Assembly: GCF_010365865.1 (NCBI RefSeq)
Contig: NZ_CP048020.1
Span: 806,001-870,000, forward strand
Reading direction: 5' to 3'
DNA length: 64,000 bases
From: Treponema vincentii
GTDB taxonomy: Bacteria > Spirochaetota > Spirochaetia > Treponematales > Treponemataceae
The translations under genes and the position numbers were made by a program. The stretch's first letter is position 1; the number at the start of each line of letters is the position of its first letter. Shown in pieces: positions 43,261 through 52,320 of this stretch. The notes beneath the pieces were generated by a model that was not told where the DNA came from, did no database searches, and saw only the letters and a program-made list of their open reading frames with translations.

Positions 43261-44907
43261 TTAGCTTAGTCGTGCGAGGCAACGTCGGTATTTATCCGGA
43301 TTAACTCTAAAAGCCACAATAGGATCGCTGCCTTCTTCGGTGGCCTTGCTGATTGCTGCCGAAGCTTCTTCGATCATGCGGGGAGCAGGAATTAGCCGTC
43401 CTGCTCGTGTCGTGAGCCCAATACTGAGTGACTTTTTGGTAGAATCATCCAACACTGTATAGATTTCATCGTAGAGGGTGCTTGCAATTTGCATTGCCTG
43501 ATCCAGCGGTGCATAAAAGATGATGACGCCGAGAATGTCTTTATTAAAGGCAAACACCTTATGGATACGATCAAGCGTCGAGCGTAGTAGATGAATAATT
43601 TGCTGGTTATGAGGTATATCAGTTGCATGAATAAGCAAAAGCGTTAAGTCCTCTTCGGCAACGGCTGTTTCGGTAATCGCAGTTGTTAATTCTTCTATGA
43701 GTGTGGCTTGTTCAAGTGAATGGTCTTCACTGCATGCCTCACCTGAAATCGGTGCATTTTCAAAGGTAGTAACGGATGCTTGTTTTGTATGTTCCTGTGA
43801 TTCGGTTATAGGTTTCAGTGTTTGTGTGTGATTTTCAAAGGATCCGTAATTTTCTGCACCGAAATTCTGTTTGGTATTCGATTCCGAAGTACCGCTCGTT
43901 TTTGAATTATCCGCTTCAACTGTGTTTGAAGATATCGATCGTCCTGCATCGATGCCTTCTTGTTCCTCCGTCACACCGCGTTCGAGCTGTGTGTCTTCTG
44001 CGTGTTTCGGATATTCGGGGCGTTTTTGTTGGGACCGTTCATCATCATAGATATGGAGACGGTTGAGCGATTCAAGCTGAACATTTAACGGGAGGGAAGA
44101 TGCCGTTTCAACCGGTTTCCCGTTATTTTTTTCCGGAGACGGCTGGGCACTGTTATTTTGCATTCTCTTGTGTGGATCAAAATTTTCCCTTTGTTGGAGA
44201 GTTGAAGTCTCTGTTCCAGTGAATGGTTTTGCAAACGGTCTGATTGTCTTCTCGTCACTCGTTGCAGTAGAGGGAATTTCGTCAACTTGAACAGCATCGG
44301 ATTCCGTGGTATCCGTTTTAGAGGTGTGCGCAACACTTTCAAGCACGGTTTTCCTTTCGGAAGGTTTTAGATTTATATATGAGAAGATCAGCACCGAGGC
44401 AGTCATCAGTACAATCAACAGAAATAAAAAGAATACTATTTGACCGCGATTAAAGACCGTTTCAAGCGGAAGCATTTGGAGTGCTGCATGGGCGGTAATA
44501 GTGTTACTCGTTTTTTCAATAGGGATATGTATTTGAGCTACAGTAAAAAAAAGCGGCAGGTTTTTTACTTCGACCATATATTGTTCATTATATGAAAAAA
44601 TATCGGTATTTTTCGGCCAGATAAACACGATACCGGTACTATCTCTAAGTAAAACCGCTTTTACATACTTGCTGTAGTTACGGCATAGCTGTTCAAGTTG
44701 TACTTGTAGTTGGGTTGGGTTACGCTCCTGAGCGGATTCCGACAAAATTCTGCCGGTATGCTGAGCAAACATCTTAAAGTTCTTCAATGCTTCTGTTTTT
44801 CCTGCGGTAGAATCACTGTGAAGGGTGAAAACAAACCATAGTAAACTTCCGATAATAACAAGCAATGCGCATACGGCATAGACCGACATCAGTATTTTTT
44901 TCATCAT
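43261..44907 (-). CDS. Two-pass membrane protein with degenerate GGDEF-like domain
   Basis: A 548-residue protein. An N-terminal membrane helix (LMSVYAVCALLVIIGSLLWF), a periplasmic sensor-like segment and a second helix (IVFFLFLLIVLMTASVLIFS, about residues 156-176) lead to a disordered acidic linker (180-385). The C-terminal 160 residues follow the GGDEF fold: LTLLLIHATDI, then AFNKDILGVIIF where GG(D/E)EF would be, KKSLSIGLTTR, and ASAAISKATEEGSD. The catalytic motif is lost, so cyclic-di-GMP synthesis is unlikely. It is the last gene after the DUF115 pair and overlaps it by 4 bases. Confidence 0.68.
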   Translation of the reverse strand: MMKKILMSVYAVCALLVIIGSLLWFVFTLHSDSTAGKTEALKNFKMFAQHTGRILSESAQERNPTQLQVQLEQLCRNYSKYVKAVLLRDSTGIVFIWPKNTDIFSYNEQYMVEVKNLPLFFTVAQIHIPIEKTSNTITAHAALQMLPLETVFNRGQIVFFLFLLIVLMTASVLIFSYINLKPSERKTVLESVAHTSKTDTTESDAVQVDEIPSTATSDEKTIRPFAKPFTGTETSTLQQRENFDPHKRMQNNSAQPSPEKNNGKPVETASSLPLNVQLESLNRLHIYDDERSQQKRPEYPKHAEDTQLERGVTEEQEGIDAGRSISSNTVEADNSKTSGTSESNTKQNFGAENYGSFENHTQTLKPITESQEHTKQASVTTFENAPISGEACSEDHSLEQATLIEELTTAITETAVAEEDLTLLLIHATDIPHNQQIIHLLRSTLDRIHKVFAFNKDILGVIIFYAPLDQAMQIASTLYDEIYTVLDDSTKKSLSIGLTTRAGRLIPAPRMIEEASAAISKATEEGSDPIVAFRVNPDKYRRCLARLS

Positions 44908-46406
44908 AGATCAGTATACTCCGAAATGAATTCCAATACAAGTTCCATATCGGTCAAATTTCCTTTTCTATGAGCTTTACACCATGCAAGCGCGGGAAGG
45001 AGAGTCATTACGGCATTCCGATCGTTTTGTCGCAAGCTTTTTGTAAAGGATGCAAGGAATGCCGTATACGGGAATTGCTGAAAGTCGCTCTGTTTCCAAG
45101 AGCTGATATGACGTTTTTCCGCTTCAAAAGCTGCTCTGTAAGAATCCAAAAGTGTTGTCCGATAGTTGAGTCCTTGTGCTGTCTGTTCGCTGTAGGTTTC
45201 GGTACGGAACATGAGACGGACAAACGAGTGCTCTTGAGGGCAAATACGCATCGCGATGCCGGCATATTGCGCTGAAAGATAGGTGCCGCGGCTATACGCT
45301 TTTCCGCCGGTATAGGCAAAGTCCATTCCGCTGCATTCGATATGCCGGTAACCGAGTGCCTGTGCCGCATGGTAGGCTGCGACGGCAACGGTGCCGGAAC
45401 TCGTAGCAAGCGCCGGGAAAGGGGAAAAAAGTGCGGCTGCTTGGACAAGCGGATGTCCGCCTGCCGTAAAAAAGAAGGCATTACCGTTTTTGTAAAAGCG
45501 GCGCGCGCCGGTGGTCTGTGCCGAAAGGTCGAAAATACCTGTTGTTTCTTTAGATATGGCGCCGATAGTGTGTTGATATGAGATATGCTGCGGATCAATC
45601 GCGATGAAGAATTCCGGTGTAATACCGCTTGCGCATACGGTGGGGAAGGCCGTATCGGTACAAAATACGGTGTACTGCCGCCGCTCTTTTTTCAGCAACG
45701 ATAAGCCGACTTCCAAGCTTGGACCTGCTCCTAATATGAGTGCCGTTCGAGTGGTATCAGTACGTGGGTAAGCCGGCTTGATAGAACCCGCAAGGCGTAA
45801 ATTTAGAAAGGTATTGCGCAGCCAGATTTTCCCAAAATGTGCTTGAACTGAAAAGTCAGCTTTGATTTTTTCAAGTGCATGCTCGATCTTCTCCGGTAAA
45901 TCTTTTACCTGAGCTTTATAGTATTCATTCCATGTCCTTAGAATATGATAGCCGAAGGTACCGTGTACAGCCGGTAAATAGGCTGCTGTAAGTGCAATTT
46001 CAAAGGTATCATCGGTACATGGTGGCAAAAGAAATACTCTGCTATCGGCGAACAGCTCCGTATAGTCGATGAGCGAAAGTAGTTGTTTGAAGGACTCATA
46101 ATCGGATTCCGTAATTGCACAAAACGATTGAGGATATTTATTTAAAAAGATTTTGATGTGGATGCCGTTCCCCAAGCCGCAAAAAAGCATAAAACCGGCT
46201 CCAGAGGTAATGGTGCGTTCTGCCTCTCGTACAGGATTGTAAAGAGATTGCAGCGCTTGTCCCGATACAAAGAGCGGCACCGGCTCCCCTGTCTTTGCCG
46301 GTACGACACCTTTATAGGCAGTGCCTGTATGAGAGCGTTGGAGATTTTCTGCGAGTTCCGGCTGTTTAAGGCGTATTGTCGCGAGGTTCATCTCTAAGAC
46401 TGTCAT
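44904..46406 (-). CDS. DUF115 (Maf-like) motility accessory protein, copy 2
   Basis: A 500-residue DUF115 protein of the motility-associated factor group. The core is TALILGAGPSLEVGLSLLKK, CTDTAFPTVCASGITPEFFI, then AIDPQHISYQH, a Rossmann-like glycosyltransferase-type fold. In Campylobacter, Aeromonas and other bacteria Maf proteins add nonulosonic acid sugars to flagellin. T. denticola flagellins are also glycosylated, so flagellin modification is likely but unproven here. The start overlaps the first DUF115 gene (ATGA), showing coupled expression. Confidence 0.82.
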   Translation of the reverse strand: MTVLEMNLATIRLKQPELAENLQRSHTGTAYKGVVPAKTGEPVPLFVSGQALQSLYNPVREAERTITSGAGFMLFCGLGNGIHIKIFLNKYPQSFCAITESDYESFKQLLSLIDYTELFADSRVFLLPPCTDDTFEIALTAAYLPAVHGTFGYHILRTWNEYYKAQVKDLPEKIEHALEKIKADFSVQAHFGKIWLRNTFLNLRLAGSIKPAYPRTDTTRTALILGAGPSLEVGLSLLKKERRQYTVFCTDTAFPTVCASGITPEFFIAIDPQHISYQHTIGAISKETTGIFDLSAQTTGARRFYKNGNAFFFTAGGHPLVQAAALFSPFPALATSSGTVAVAAYHAAQALGYRHIECSGMDFAYTGGKAYSRGTYLSAQYAGIAMRICPQEHSFVRLMFRTETYSEQTAQGLNYRTTLLDSYRAAFEAEKRHISSWKQSDFQQFPYTAFLASFTKSLRQNDRNAVMTLLPALAWCKAHRKGNLTDMELVLEFISEYTDL

Positions 46407-47857
46407 GTTTCTATCCTTTTAATGAGTGCGCCGAGTATGCGGCTTACCTGTTCCGCCAAGTTTGTTTGTGCCTTTTTATCTACAGGATTTTTTACCACGT
46501 TACAATAAGCGGTATAGTTGCACAAGGCGCATATCTGTTTTTCAAGCGTTGCCGCCTCTTCTGCGAGTCGCGTCGGTTCCGTTGCGATTAATGCAGGCAC
46601 CTCAGTACGCAGTATGTTTAATAGGGCAAGGGCTATCTGTGTGCGTTCCTGACGGGAAAGCGTGGGGTAAGGGGTTACCGAAAGTCGTGCTTCTGTTTGC
46701 ACGTTATCGGAGATACCGGTTGGCAGGTCTATGGGTCTGATATTCGCCAGCGGTGCCCCCCCCGTACCGGTGCGAAAAAGTCTCCGGGCGGATTCAGGCG
46801 GTAGCTGCAAAAACCATTGTCGGTAGGTTTCAAGTGATTGCGCCGCGAAGTTTTGTACGGCGAGTGCATCAGCAAGCGGATGTACTCTGTTCGTTTCGGC
46901 AAACAAGCGTGTGATACTTGCATGCGGCTGTGCATGGATAAAGCCTTTTGCAGCTGTCAAATCGACGCCTGCGAGGATGATATTTCGATTTGTATGCCGC
47001 AGCAACAGTTCGCAGGCCGTTCCCGTTACTGTGCCATTTTCACGGGCAACAAGTGGTTGTATATTTGTCGCTGTAAAGAGAGCTGTTTCCAGCGGAGAAT
47101 TGTAAGAAAGCGGTACACAGAGATGGTTCTCCAGTATTGATGTTGGAACAGCTGCTTCGAGTGGAAAAGTAACGGGAACGCCTTGAGGCAATCGCGTAAA
47201 GTGAGACAATGCCCAATAACCGGCATCAGTACCGATGCACAGGTCTATCGGTATATTCCGCGCTGTTAGGGCAGCACATGCCGAGGATACGGCAAGGATA
47301 GAGTAGGATGTTGCCTGCACTGCGGTGAGCTGTTCTAAGCTCGGCCCCGCTCCGGCTAAGATAAAATCCTGCGCTCCGAATTGCAACGATGCAGGTTGCT
47401 CAAGATTAATAAAGTTACAGATCGTGTTTTTAAGCCACTTATTTCCAAAGAATGAACGGGTATGCATGATGCTCGTCAGCATATCGATTGTATTCCGGAT
47501 AGTTTTCCAGATTGTATTCGCTGCATCGGGAAAAGCTTTGTCGGCAGCTTTCCAGCTTATAAAACGAGTCCCTGCCAGTTTTTCATCAGGTATATGTGAT
47601 AGTAAGAAAAAAGGTAAGCTTCCGTTCCCCGGCCGCCAGACAGCATCCCAGAGGTTATCGGAGTCGGAAAAAGCTATTTCGTTGTATCGTACTGCGATAC
47701 GCTTTGCATATGGAAATTTTGCTTTCAGTACCGATGCAAGGTAGGACTCTCCCGGTTCGGTTATGACGATAATCGACGGAGCACCTTCAATAGTGGAAGC
47801 AAACTGCTCAGCTTCTTTATTAGGGTTATATTTTGAATGGAGGCGAAAAGGAGACAT
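46403..47857 (-). CDS. DUF115 (Maf-like) motility accessory protein, copy 1
   Basis: A 484-residue paralogue of the downstream DUF115 protein. It has ILAGAGPSLEQLTAVQATSY, SSACAALTARNIPIDLCIGT and DAGYWALSHF, and a helical C-terminal half. The coding strand contains a run of eight Gs (46756-46763, TGTGGAPL); at eight the frame is open, at seven or nine it would close. Maf genes in Campylobacter are phase-variable through poly-G, so this tract may switch flagellin modification (inference). It follows the acidic 747-residue gene by 56 bases. Confidence 0.8.
   Translation of the reverse strand: MSPFRLHSKYNPNKEAEQFASTIEGAPSIIVITEPGESYLASVLKAKFPYAKRIAVRYNEIAFSDSDNLWDAVWRPGNGSLPFFLLSHIPDEKLAGTRFISWKAADKAFPDAANTIWKTIRNTIDMLTSIMHTRSFFGNKWLKNTICNFINLEQPASLQFGAQDFILAGAGPSLEQLTAVQATSYSILAVSSACAALTARNIPIDLCIGTDAGYWALSHFTRLPQGVPVTFPLEAAVPTSILENHLCVPLSYNSPLETALFTATNIQPLVARENGTVTGTACELLLRHTNRNIILAGVDLTAAKGFIHAQPHASITRLFAETNRVHPLADALAVQNFAAQSLETYRQWFLQLPPESARRLFRTGTGGAPLANIRPIDLPTGISDNVQTEARLSVTPYPTLSRQERTQIALALLNILRTEVPALIATEPTRLAEEAATLEKQICALCNYTAYCNVVKNPVDKKAQTNLAEQVSRILGALIKRIET
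46756..46763 (-). repeat. Poly-G8 tract in the first DUF115 gene
   Basis: Eight Cs on the plus strand give GGGGGGGG in the mRNA sense. It is the longest G/C run I found in the window. The reading frame as sequenced is intact. Confidence 0.8.
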
Positions 47858-47913
47858 GGGGTCGGTCGGCCGCTATGCAGAACTCGCATAGCGGCACTGG
47901 GAAGATTCTGTTA

Positions 47914-50157
47914 TCAGGAAATGCCTAATTCTTCGAAAAGATGTTTATAAGTTTCAAAATATTCAGATTTGGCAAACTCTTCAATCTTTTTTTCGGGTAA
48001 GGCTTCCAGTAATTGATCCATATAGGAAAGAACCGATTTAATCTCGTTTTTCAGTTCTAATGGGATAGAAATGGTTTCCCGCTTTTTGCTTGCAGCTTGC
48101 AGCAATGTTTCCTGTTTCGGTTCTTCGAGAACGCTTTCTTTTTCCGGCTCAAGTTCGGGAATCGCGTCTTCAGCGATTGCGTCTAATTCTTCGATCGTAT
48201 CTTCAGAGGCTTCAGATTTAGCTTTTTCGGCTTCCGATTTCATAGCAGGAGCTTCTTCGATAAAAGGTTCTTCGATAATTTCTTCCTTCATCTCCGCTTC
48301 TGCGGTACTTGATGAGTCTGCAAACGGATTCGGGAAATCTTCATCATTTTGAAGCTCGTGGATAGTACGCTCTCCTTCCATTTCTTCGGAAGACTGCGTC
48401 TCATTGTTAACCGATTCCATTTCTGTCGAAGGAACTTCAATCTCCTGTTCCGAAGGTATATCAAAGGCCTCTATATTTATATCTTCAAAGTCGCTTTCGT
48501 CATCTACCGACTCTGCTTCTTCGATATCTTCAAGCTTGTCCGCTTCTTGATGATGTTCCGCATCTCCGTCAATAAGCTCCATATCTTCATCCGTAACTTC
48601 CGATTGATCGTCAAGGTAGCTAAGATCTTCGGGCAGCGATGTAATGGGGGCGGGTTCTACATTAAAGACAGGATCTGAGGCAAGAAGCTTTTCCCCTTCT
48701 ACCTCAGGTTTATAACCGTTATTCGTCTCTTCCGGAGAAGGCTCCGCTATACTATCCTCAAAGGAGTGATCGACAGAAGGCTCTTCTTGAATCTCCGGAT
48801 CAATATCTTTTGTAAGTACAGGCGGCACTTCATAGGTTTCGGTTGCTTCCTTGGGAGTTCCTTCATCGGTAGATGATCGCTCTCCATCTTCAGCGTTCCG
48901 TTCTTCGGTAAAGTCCGCAGTAATAAGGATGTTATTTAGCTCATCACCAGTGAGGGCAATCGTTTCGTCCGTGTCATCATCGCTGAAAAATCCAGAACTT
49001 TCCGTGTCGGCAGCTTTGTTTTCTGTATGCGCGGCAGTATCTTTTACCGGTATTTCGGAAATTACTTTTGATTGAGCTGTCATACCAGCTTTTAAGCTAT
49101 TCAACTCTGCCTTCAGATCACTGATTTCGTGAGCAATTTGCATCAGCAGTTCCGTCGCTTTATCTTGTTCAGGGGCAGTGTGTCGGGATGGTTCGGCTGT
49201 TGTGTCCATGGTTTCCTTTGAATCCTTTTCCAGAGCGGGTTCTATCGGTTCTTTTTCAGGTTTGACGGCTTGCCGTGTTGAAAGCAGATCCTCTTTAACA
49301 GCTTCAACATCGTCAAAGAAGGTTGTGTCCTCCGCATCGGATGATTCGTTGTTTGTCTCCGTGCCGAAAATCGAAATATCGGCATTATCTTCTACAATTT
49401 GTGGAGACAGTTCCGAAAGCGGCTGTCCCTTAGCTGCTTCATCATCGGCCGTAACATCAATATCGAAAGCAGCCTCTTCTTTTTGTTCATTGTGTTTGGA
49501 TTCTTGCTTTTCAGAAGCATCATCTTTGAGAATATCGTTAAAATCATCGACTACCTCAAAGTCATCATCCGATCCGGAGTTTTCAGCCGGAACGGCGTCT
49601 TCAAAATCGTCAAGAGAAATTTCGCTGAAGTTTTCGAGTCCTGCCGGTAGTTCATCATTATTCGAATGTTTTTCCGTATCGTCCGTAATTTCGGTAAAAG
49701 CAAGGTCTATTGGCTCTTCTTCAACAAATGTGTCGGAATTTTCTTGATGCGTTTCTTCTGCGGGGATGTCATCCGAGAAAAAATCATCAACATCCAGCGA
49801 CTCAAAACTGTTTTCGTCAAGCGCGACATTGGGAGAATCACTGTCGGTATGCGATGAAGCGGGTGTTTCCAGTGCTATTTCAGTTGAAGTATTTGTGTCG
49901 TCCAATTCTTCAAGTTCGGGTATTTCCGTATCGGCAGCCATATCCGAAAAAGAGAAATCATCATCAAAATTCGTGCTGTCTTGCTCTGAGCCTATGTCGG
50001 AATTGCTCGTAAATTGAGAATCGTCTGAATCGAGCGGTTCATTAATATCTTTCTTTTTCTTAAGCCATACACCATACATATCCAATTTTTCCGTACTTTT
50101 ACTGTTTATAGAAAAATTAGGATCATATAAATCATCGGTTTTGTTAAAATTATCCAT
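47914..50157 (-). CDS. Large acidic hypothetical protein with coiled coil
   Basis: A 747-residue protein that I do not recognise. It is overwhelmingly Glu/Asp/Ser and probably disordered, with a heptad-like coiled coil (ELLMQIAHEISDLKAELNSL, residues about 338-366) and a small folded C-terminal helical domain (LKNEIKSVLSYMDQLLEALP, then EFAKSEYFETYKHLFEELGI). No signal or membrane helix. It heads the operon leading to two DUF115 proteins and the GGDEF-like protein. The composition recalls the acidic half of the TPR protein at 34.8-38.4 kb. Possibly a scaffold; no function is assigned. Confidence 0.7.
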   Translation of the reverse strand: MDNFNKTDDLYDPNFSINSKSTEKLDMYGVWLKKKKDINEPLDSDDSQFTSNSDIGSEQDSTNFDDDFSFSDMAADTEIPELEELDDTNTSTEIALETPASSHTDSDSPNVALDENSFESLDVDDFFSDDIPAEETHQENSDTFVEEEPIDLAFTEITDDTEKHSNNDELPAGLENFSEISLDDFEDAVPAENSGSDDDFEVVDDFNDILKDDASEKQESKHNEQKEEAAFDIDVTADDEAAKGQPLSELSPQIVEDNADISIFGTETNNESSDAEDTTFFDDVEAVKEDLLSTRQAVKPEKEPIEPALEKDSKETMDTTAEPSRHTAPEQDKATELLMQIAHEISDLKAELNSLKAGMTAQSKVISEIPVKDTAAHTENKAADTESSGFFSDDDTDETIALTGDELNNILITADFTEERNAEDGERSSTDEGTPKEATETYEVPPVLTKDIDPEIQEEPSVDHSFEDSIAEPSPEETNNGYKPEVEGEKLLASDPVFNVEPAPITSLPEDLSYLDDQSEVTDEDMELIDGDAEHHQEADKLEDIEEAESVDDESDFEDINIEAFDIPSEQEIEVPSTEMESVNNETQSSEEMEGERTIHELQNDEDFPNPFADSSSTAEAEMKEEIIEEPFIEEAPAMKSEAEKAKSEASEDTIEELDAIAEDAIPELEPEKESVLEEPKQETLLQAASKKRETISIPLELKNEIKSVLSYMDQLLEALPEKKIEEFAKSEYFETYKHLFEELGIS

Positions 50158-50365
50158 AAAAATTTCTCCACAAGGGCGGCGTCATTATATCATGTATCGG
50201 CATACCCTGTATATAACATGAGTGGAAGTCGTGCCGAGAGTTTCTAAAAACTCAGTATTTGCAGGTACTTCCCTACCGATTTTGTCGGTGTCTTCAACTT
50301 TCTATTGTACCTTATTTCAAATAAAATTCAAGAAAATATTTATTTTGCCGTTATTAAAATCGAGT

Positions 50366-50815
50366 ATGAAATTTTATTTGAAAGCTATTACGCCGATCTT
50401 CGTATTTGCGTTTTTTTATAGTTTTTTGAGTATTTGTTTGGGGGCACGCGGTTTTTTTGCACGCCAGCAGCTGAAGCGACAACACGAGGCTCTTGTACGG
50501 CATGTGCAGCTTCTGTCTGATATCGGAGAAGATCTGAATATCCGTATCGCGAATTTGTCCTCCGATCCTCAGACCATCGTCGTGTACGCGCATGAATTAG
50601 GATATGTTCAAAAAAATGAGCGGCTTATCAAATTGATGAACTTTTCCGGGGCGGCGGAGCGTACCGAGGATGCCGGCGTTGTGTATTTGATAGAGGCTCC
50701 TCGCTATTTGCCGGATACTGTATGCAAAACGATTGCAGTTTCCATGAGCATTATCGTAATTATATGCGAGATGATTGGAAGTAAAAAAAATGCGCATTCA
50801 AAAAAAAGCTCCTGA
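50366..50815 (+). CDS. FtsB/DivIC-family septum formation initiator-like protein
   Basis: A 149-residue single-pass protein. The membrane segment (AITPIFVFAFFYSFLSICLG) is followed by a periplasmic coiled coil (RQQLKRQHEALVRHVQLLSD) and the DivIC signature NLSSDPQTIVVYAHELGYVQ. FtsB/DivIC bridges FtsL and FtsQ in the divisome. A second hydrophobic segment near the C-terminus (IAVSMSIIVIICEMI) is unusual for the family. ATG at 50366 was chosen because the frame upstream does not resemble protein. It overlaps tsaC by 26 bases. Confidence 0.75.
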   Translation: MKFYLKAITPIFVFAFFYSFLSICLGARGFFARQQLKRQHEALVRHVQLLSDIGEDLNIRIANLSSDPQTIVVYAHELGYVQKNERLIKLMNFSGAAERTEDAGVVYLIEAPRYLPDTVCKTIAVSMSIIVIICEMIGSKKNAHSKKSS

Positions 50816-51344
50816 TTCGATGGATGTTGTTGCCGCGGAACTCAGGCGTGGCAATATTGCGGTTATCCCGACAGATACGATTTACGGTTTTTCCGGTTTG
50901 ATCGGCAAGACTGCCGAAGCAATTGCCCGCATTAAAGGAAGATCGGAAGATAAACCGTTTATCGCCCTCATCGCCGAACCGGCGGATATTTACCGCTATA
51001 CCGAAATAAAAATTCCCGAACATATTCTGAGCTTGTGGCCTGCGCCGCTGACGCTCATTGTCCCATTAAAAGGGAAAGGGCAGGGGACTCAAGCCTTTCG
51101 ATGTCCCGCAGATGATTGGTTGCGGAGTGTCGTCGCTGCGGCGGGGGATGCGGTGTATTCGACAAGCGTCAACCGTTCGGGAATGCCGCCCCTTACCGAC
51201 ATAGATGCTATTTGCTGCGAATTTGAAGATTCCGTTTCGTTAATTGTCGATGCCGGTAATCTTGAGGGACTCCCTTCTACTCTTGTGGATTTAAGTTCCG
51301 GTACTCCCCGCGTGCTCCGCCAAGGTTCTGTCGTTATTGATTAA
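50790..51344 (+). CDS. tsaC: Threonylcarbamoyl-AMP synthase (TsaC/YrdC/Sua5)
   Basis: A 184-residue YrdC-domain enzyme. It makes threonylcarbamoyl-AMP from threonine, bicarbonate and ATP, the first step of t6A37 in ANN-decoding tRNAs. Motifs: GNIAVIPTDTIYGFSGLIG, KGRSEDKPFIALIAEP (conserved K-x-R...KP), WPAPLTLIVP and STSVNRSGMPPLTD. It is the short form without the Sua5 domain. ATG at 50790 follows GGAAG. The start lies inside the FtsB-like gene, so the pair is co-translated. Confidence 0.93.
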   Translation: MRIQKKAPDSMDVVAAELRRGNIAVIPTDTIYGFSGLIGKTAEAIARIKGRSEDKPFIALIAEPADIYRYTEIKIPEHILSLWPAPLTLIVPLKGKGQGTQAFRCPADDWLRSVVAAAGDAVYSTSVNRSGMPPLTDIDAICCEFEDSVSLIVDAGNLEGLPSTLVDLSSGTPRVLRQGSVVID

Positions 51345-51402
51345 TAAGGATAATCGCATCAAACTGTTTTGCTGTATTTCCCGCAGAATAAATAGGCTAT
51401 AT

Positions 51403-52317
51403 CTATCCGTGCGGATGGGCTTTGTGGTACAGCTCTTGGAGCTGGGCTGCCGTGATGTGGGTGTACCGTTGGGTGGTTGTGATATTGCTGTGTCCCAACA
51501 GTTCCTGTACGACTCGTATGTCCGCTCCGCGGGTGATGAACATCGAAGCAAAGCTGTGCCGGAAGGCATGCGGCGTCAGTTTTTTATAGTTCGGGAGAAG
51601 GGCGGTGTACCGGTTGATGATGTACCGGATGCCCTGCGTTGTAAGCGCGCCGCCGCGGCAGTTTAAAAAAAGCGCGTCTTCCGCAACCGCAGTTTTTAAG
51701 CCGTCCTGTTCTTTTAGGTAGGCAATCAGTTCCGCCCGTTCCGTCAAATACTGCTGTACCGCTTCCCGGGCAAAGTCCGCAAAGAACACCTTGCGTTCTT
51801 TGCTTCCTTTTCCTTGTACGATTGCCCAGCTGCAATCTCCCTTTAAATCCGTTATTTTGAGCCCTTGCAGCTCCGCCGCGCGGCAGCCGGTAGAGTAGAG
51901 CGATGAAAAGATCGCCGCATCGCGGGCGTACCATAAAATGCCCGCTTCTTTAGGAAATTCACAGAAGCGTTCCGCTTCGTCGGGGAAGAGGAAGCGGGGC
52001 AACTTGTCCGGCTGTTTGAGGTTGCGGACAACCGCGGCGGGGTTCGTGGTGCAGAGCCCTTTCTGCAGGGCATAGCGGTACAGCCCTCGTACGCAGGAGA
52101 GGGTACGGTTAATGCTTGCCGGTGCAAAATGCCGGTTGCCGAGGTCTGCAACAAAGATGCGCACCTGTGTTCTCGTAACCTCGGTAAAGGCAAGCTCATT
52201 GTCTGCAAGCCAATCAGAAAAAAGCTTGAGGTCGTTCCGGTAGGCTTCAATGGTTTTTTCCGAAAAATGCCGCACCCCTGCGCTGTAGGCGAGGTAGTCT
52301 TCAAAGACCGTATCCAT
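51403..52317 (-). CDS. xerC: Tyrosine recombinase (XerC/XerD type)
   Basis: A 304-residue site-specific recombinase with an N-terminal SAM-like DNA-binding domain. Catalytic residues seen are Arg in YSTGCRAAELQGLKI, Lys in VQGKGSKERKV, His-x-x-Arg in HAFRHSFASMF, His in GHSNITTTQRYTHI, and the nucleophile Tyr in the same block. Chromosome dimer resolution is the probable role, since it lies directly behind topA (3-base gap) and dprA, as in many bacteria, rather than in a mobile element. Xer C versus D cannot be told by eye. Confidence 0.9.
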   Translation of the reverse strand: MDTVFEDYLAYSAGVRHFSEKTIEAYRNDLKLFSDWLADNELAFTEVTRTQVRIFVADLGNRHFAPASINRTLSCVRGLYRYALQKGLCTTNPAAVVRNLKQPDKLPRFLFPDEAERFCEFPKEAGILWYARDAAIFSSLYSTGCRAAELQGLKITDLKGDCSWAIVQGKGSKERKVFFADFAREAVQQYLTERAELIAYLKEQDGLKTAVAEDALFLNCRGGALTTQGIRYIINRYTALLPNYKKLTPHAFRHSFASMFITRGADIRVVQELLGHSNITTTQRYTHITAAQLQELYHKAHPHG

Positions 52318-52320
52318 CGG

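Noticed and set aside
49178-49747. Ser-rich plus-strand frame of 189 codons
   Set aside because: It is the antisense shadow of the acidic 747-residue protein.
51403-52317. Tyrosine recombinase as an integron or phage integrase
   Set aside because: It is embedded in dprA-topA-xerC with no attachment site or cargo, so a chromosomal Xer role is more likely.
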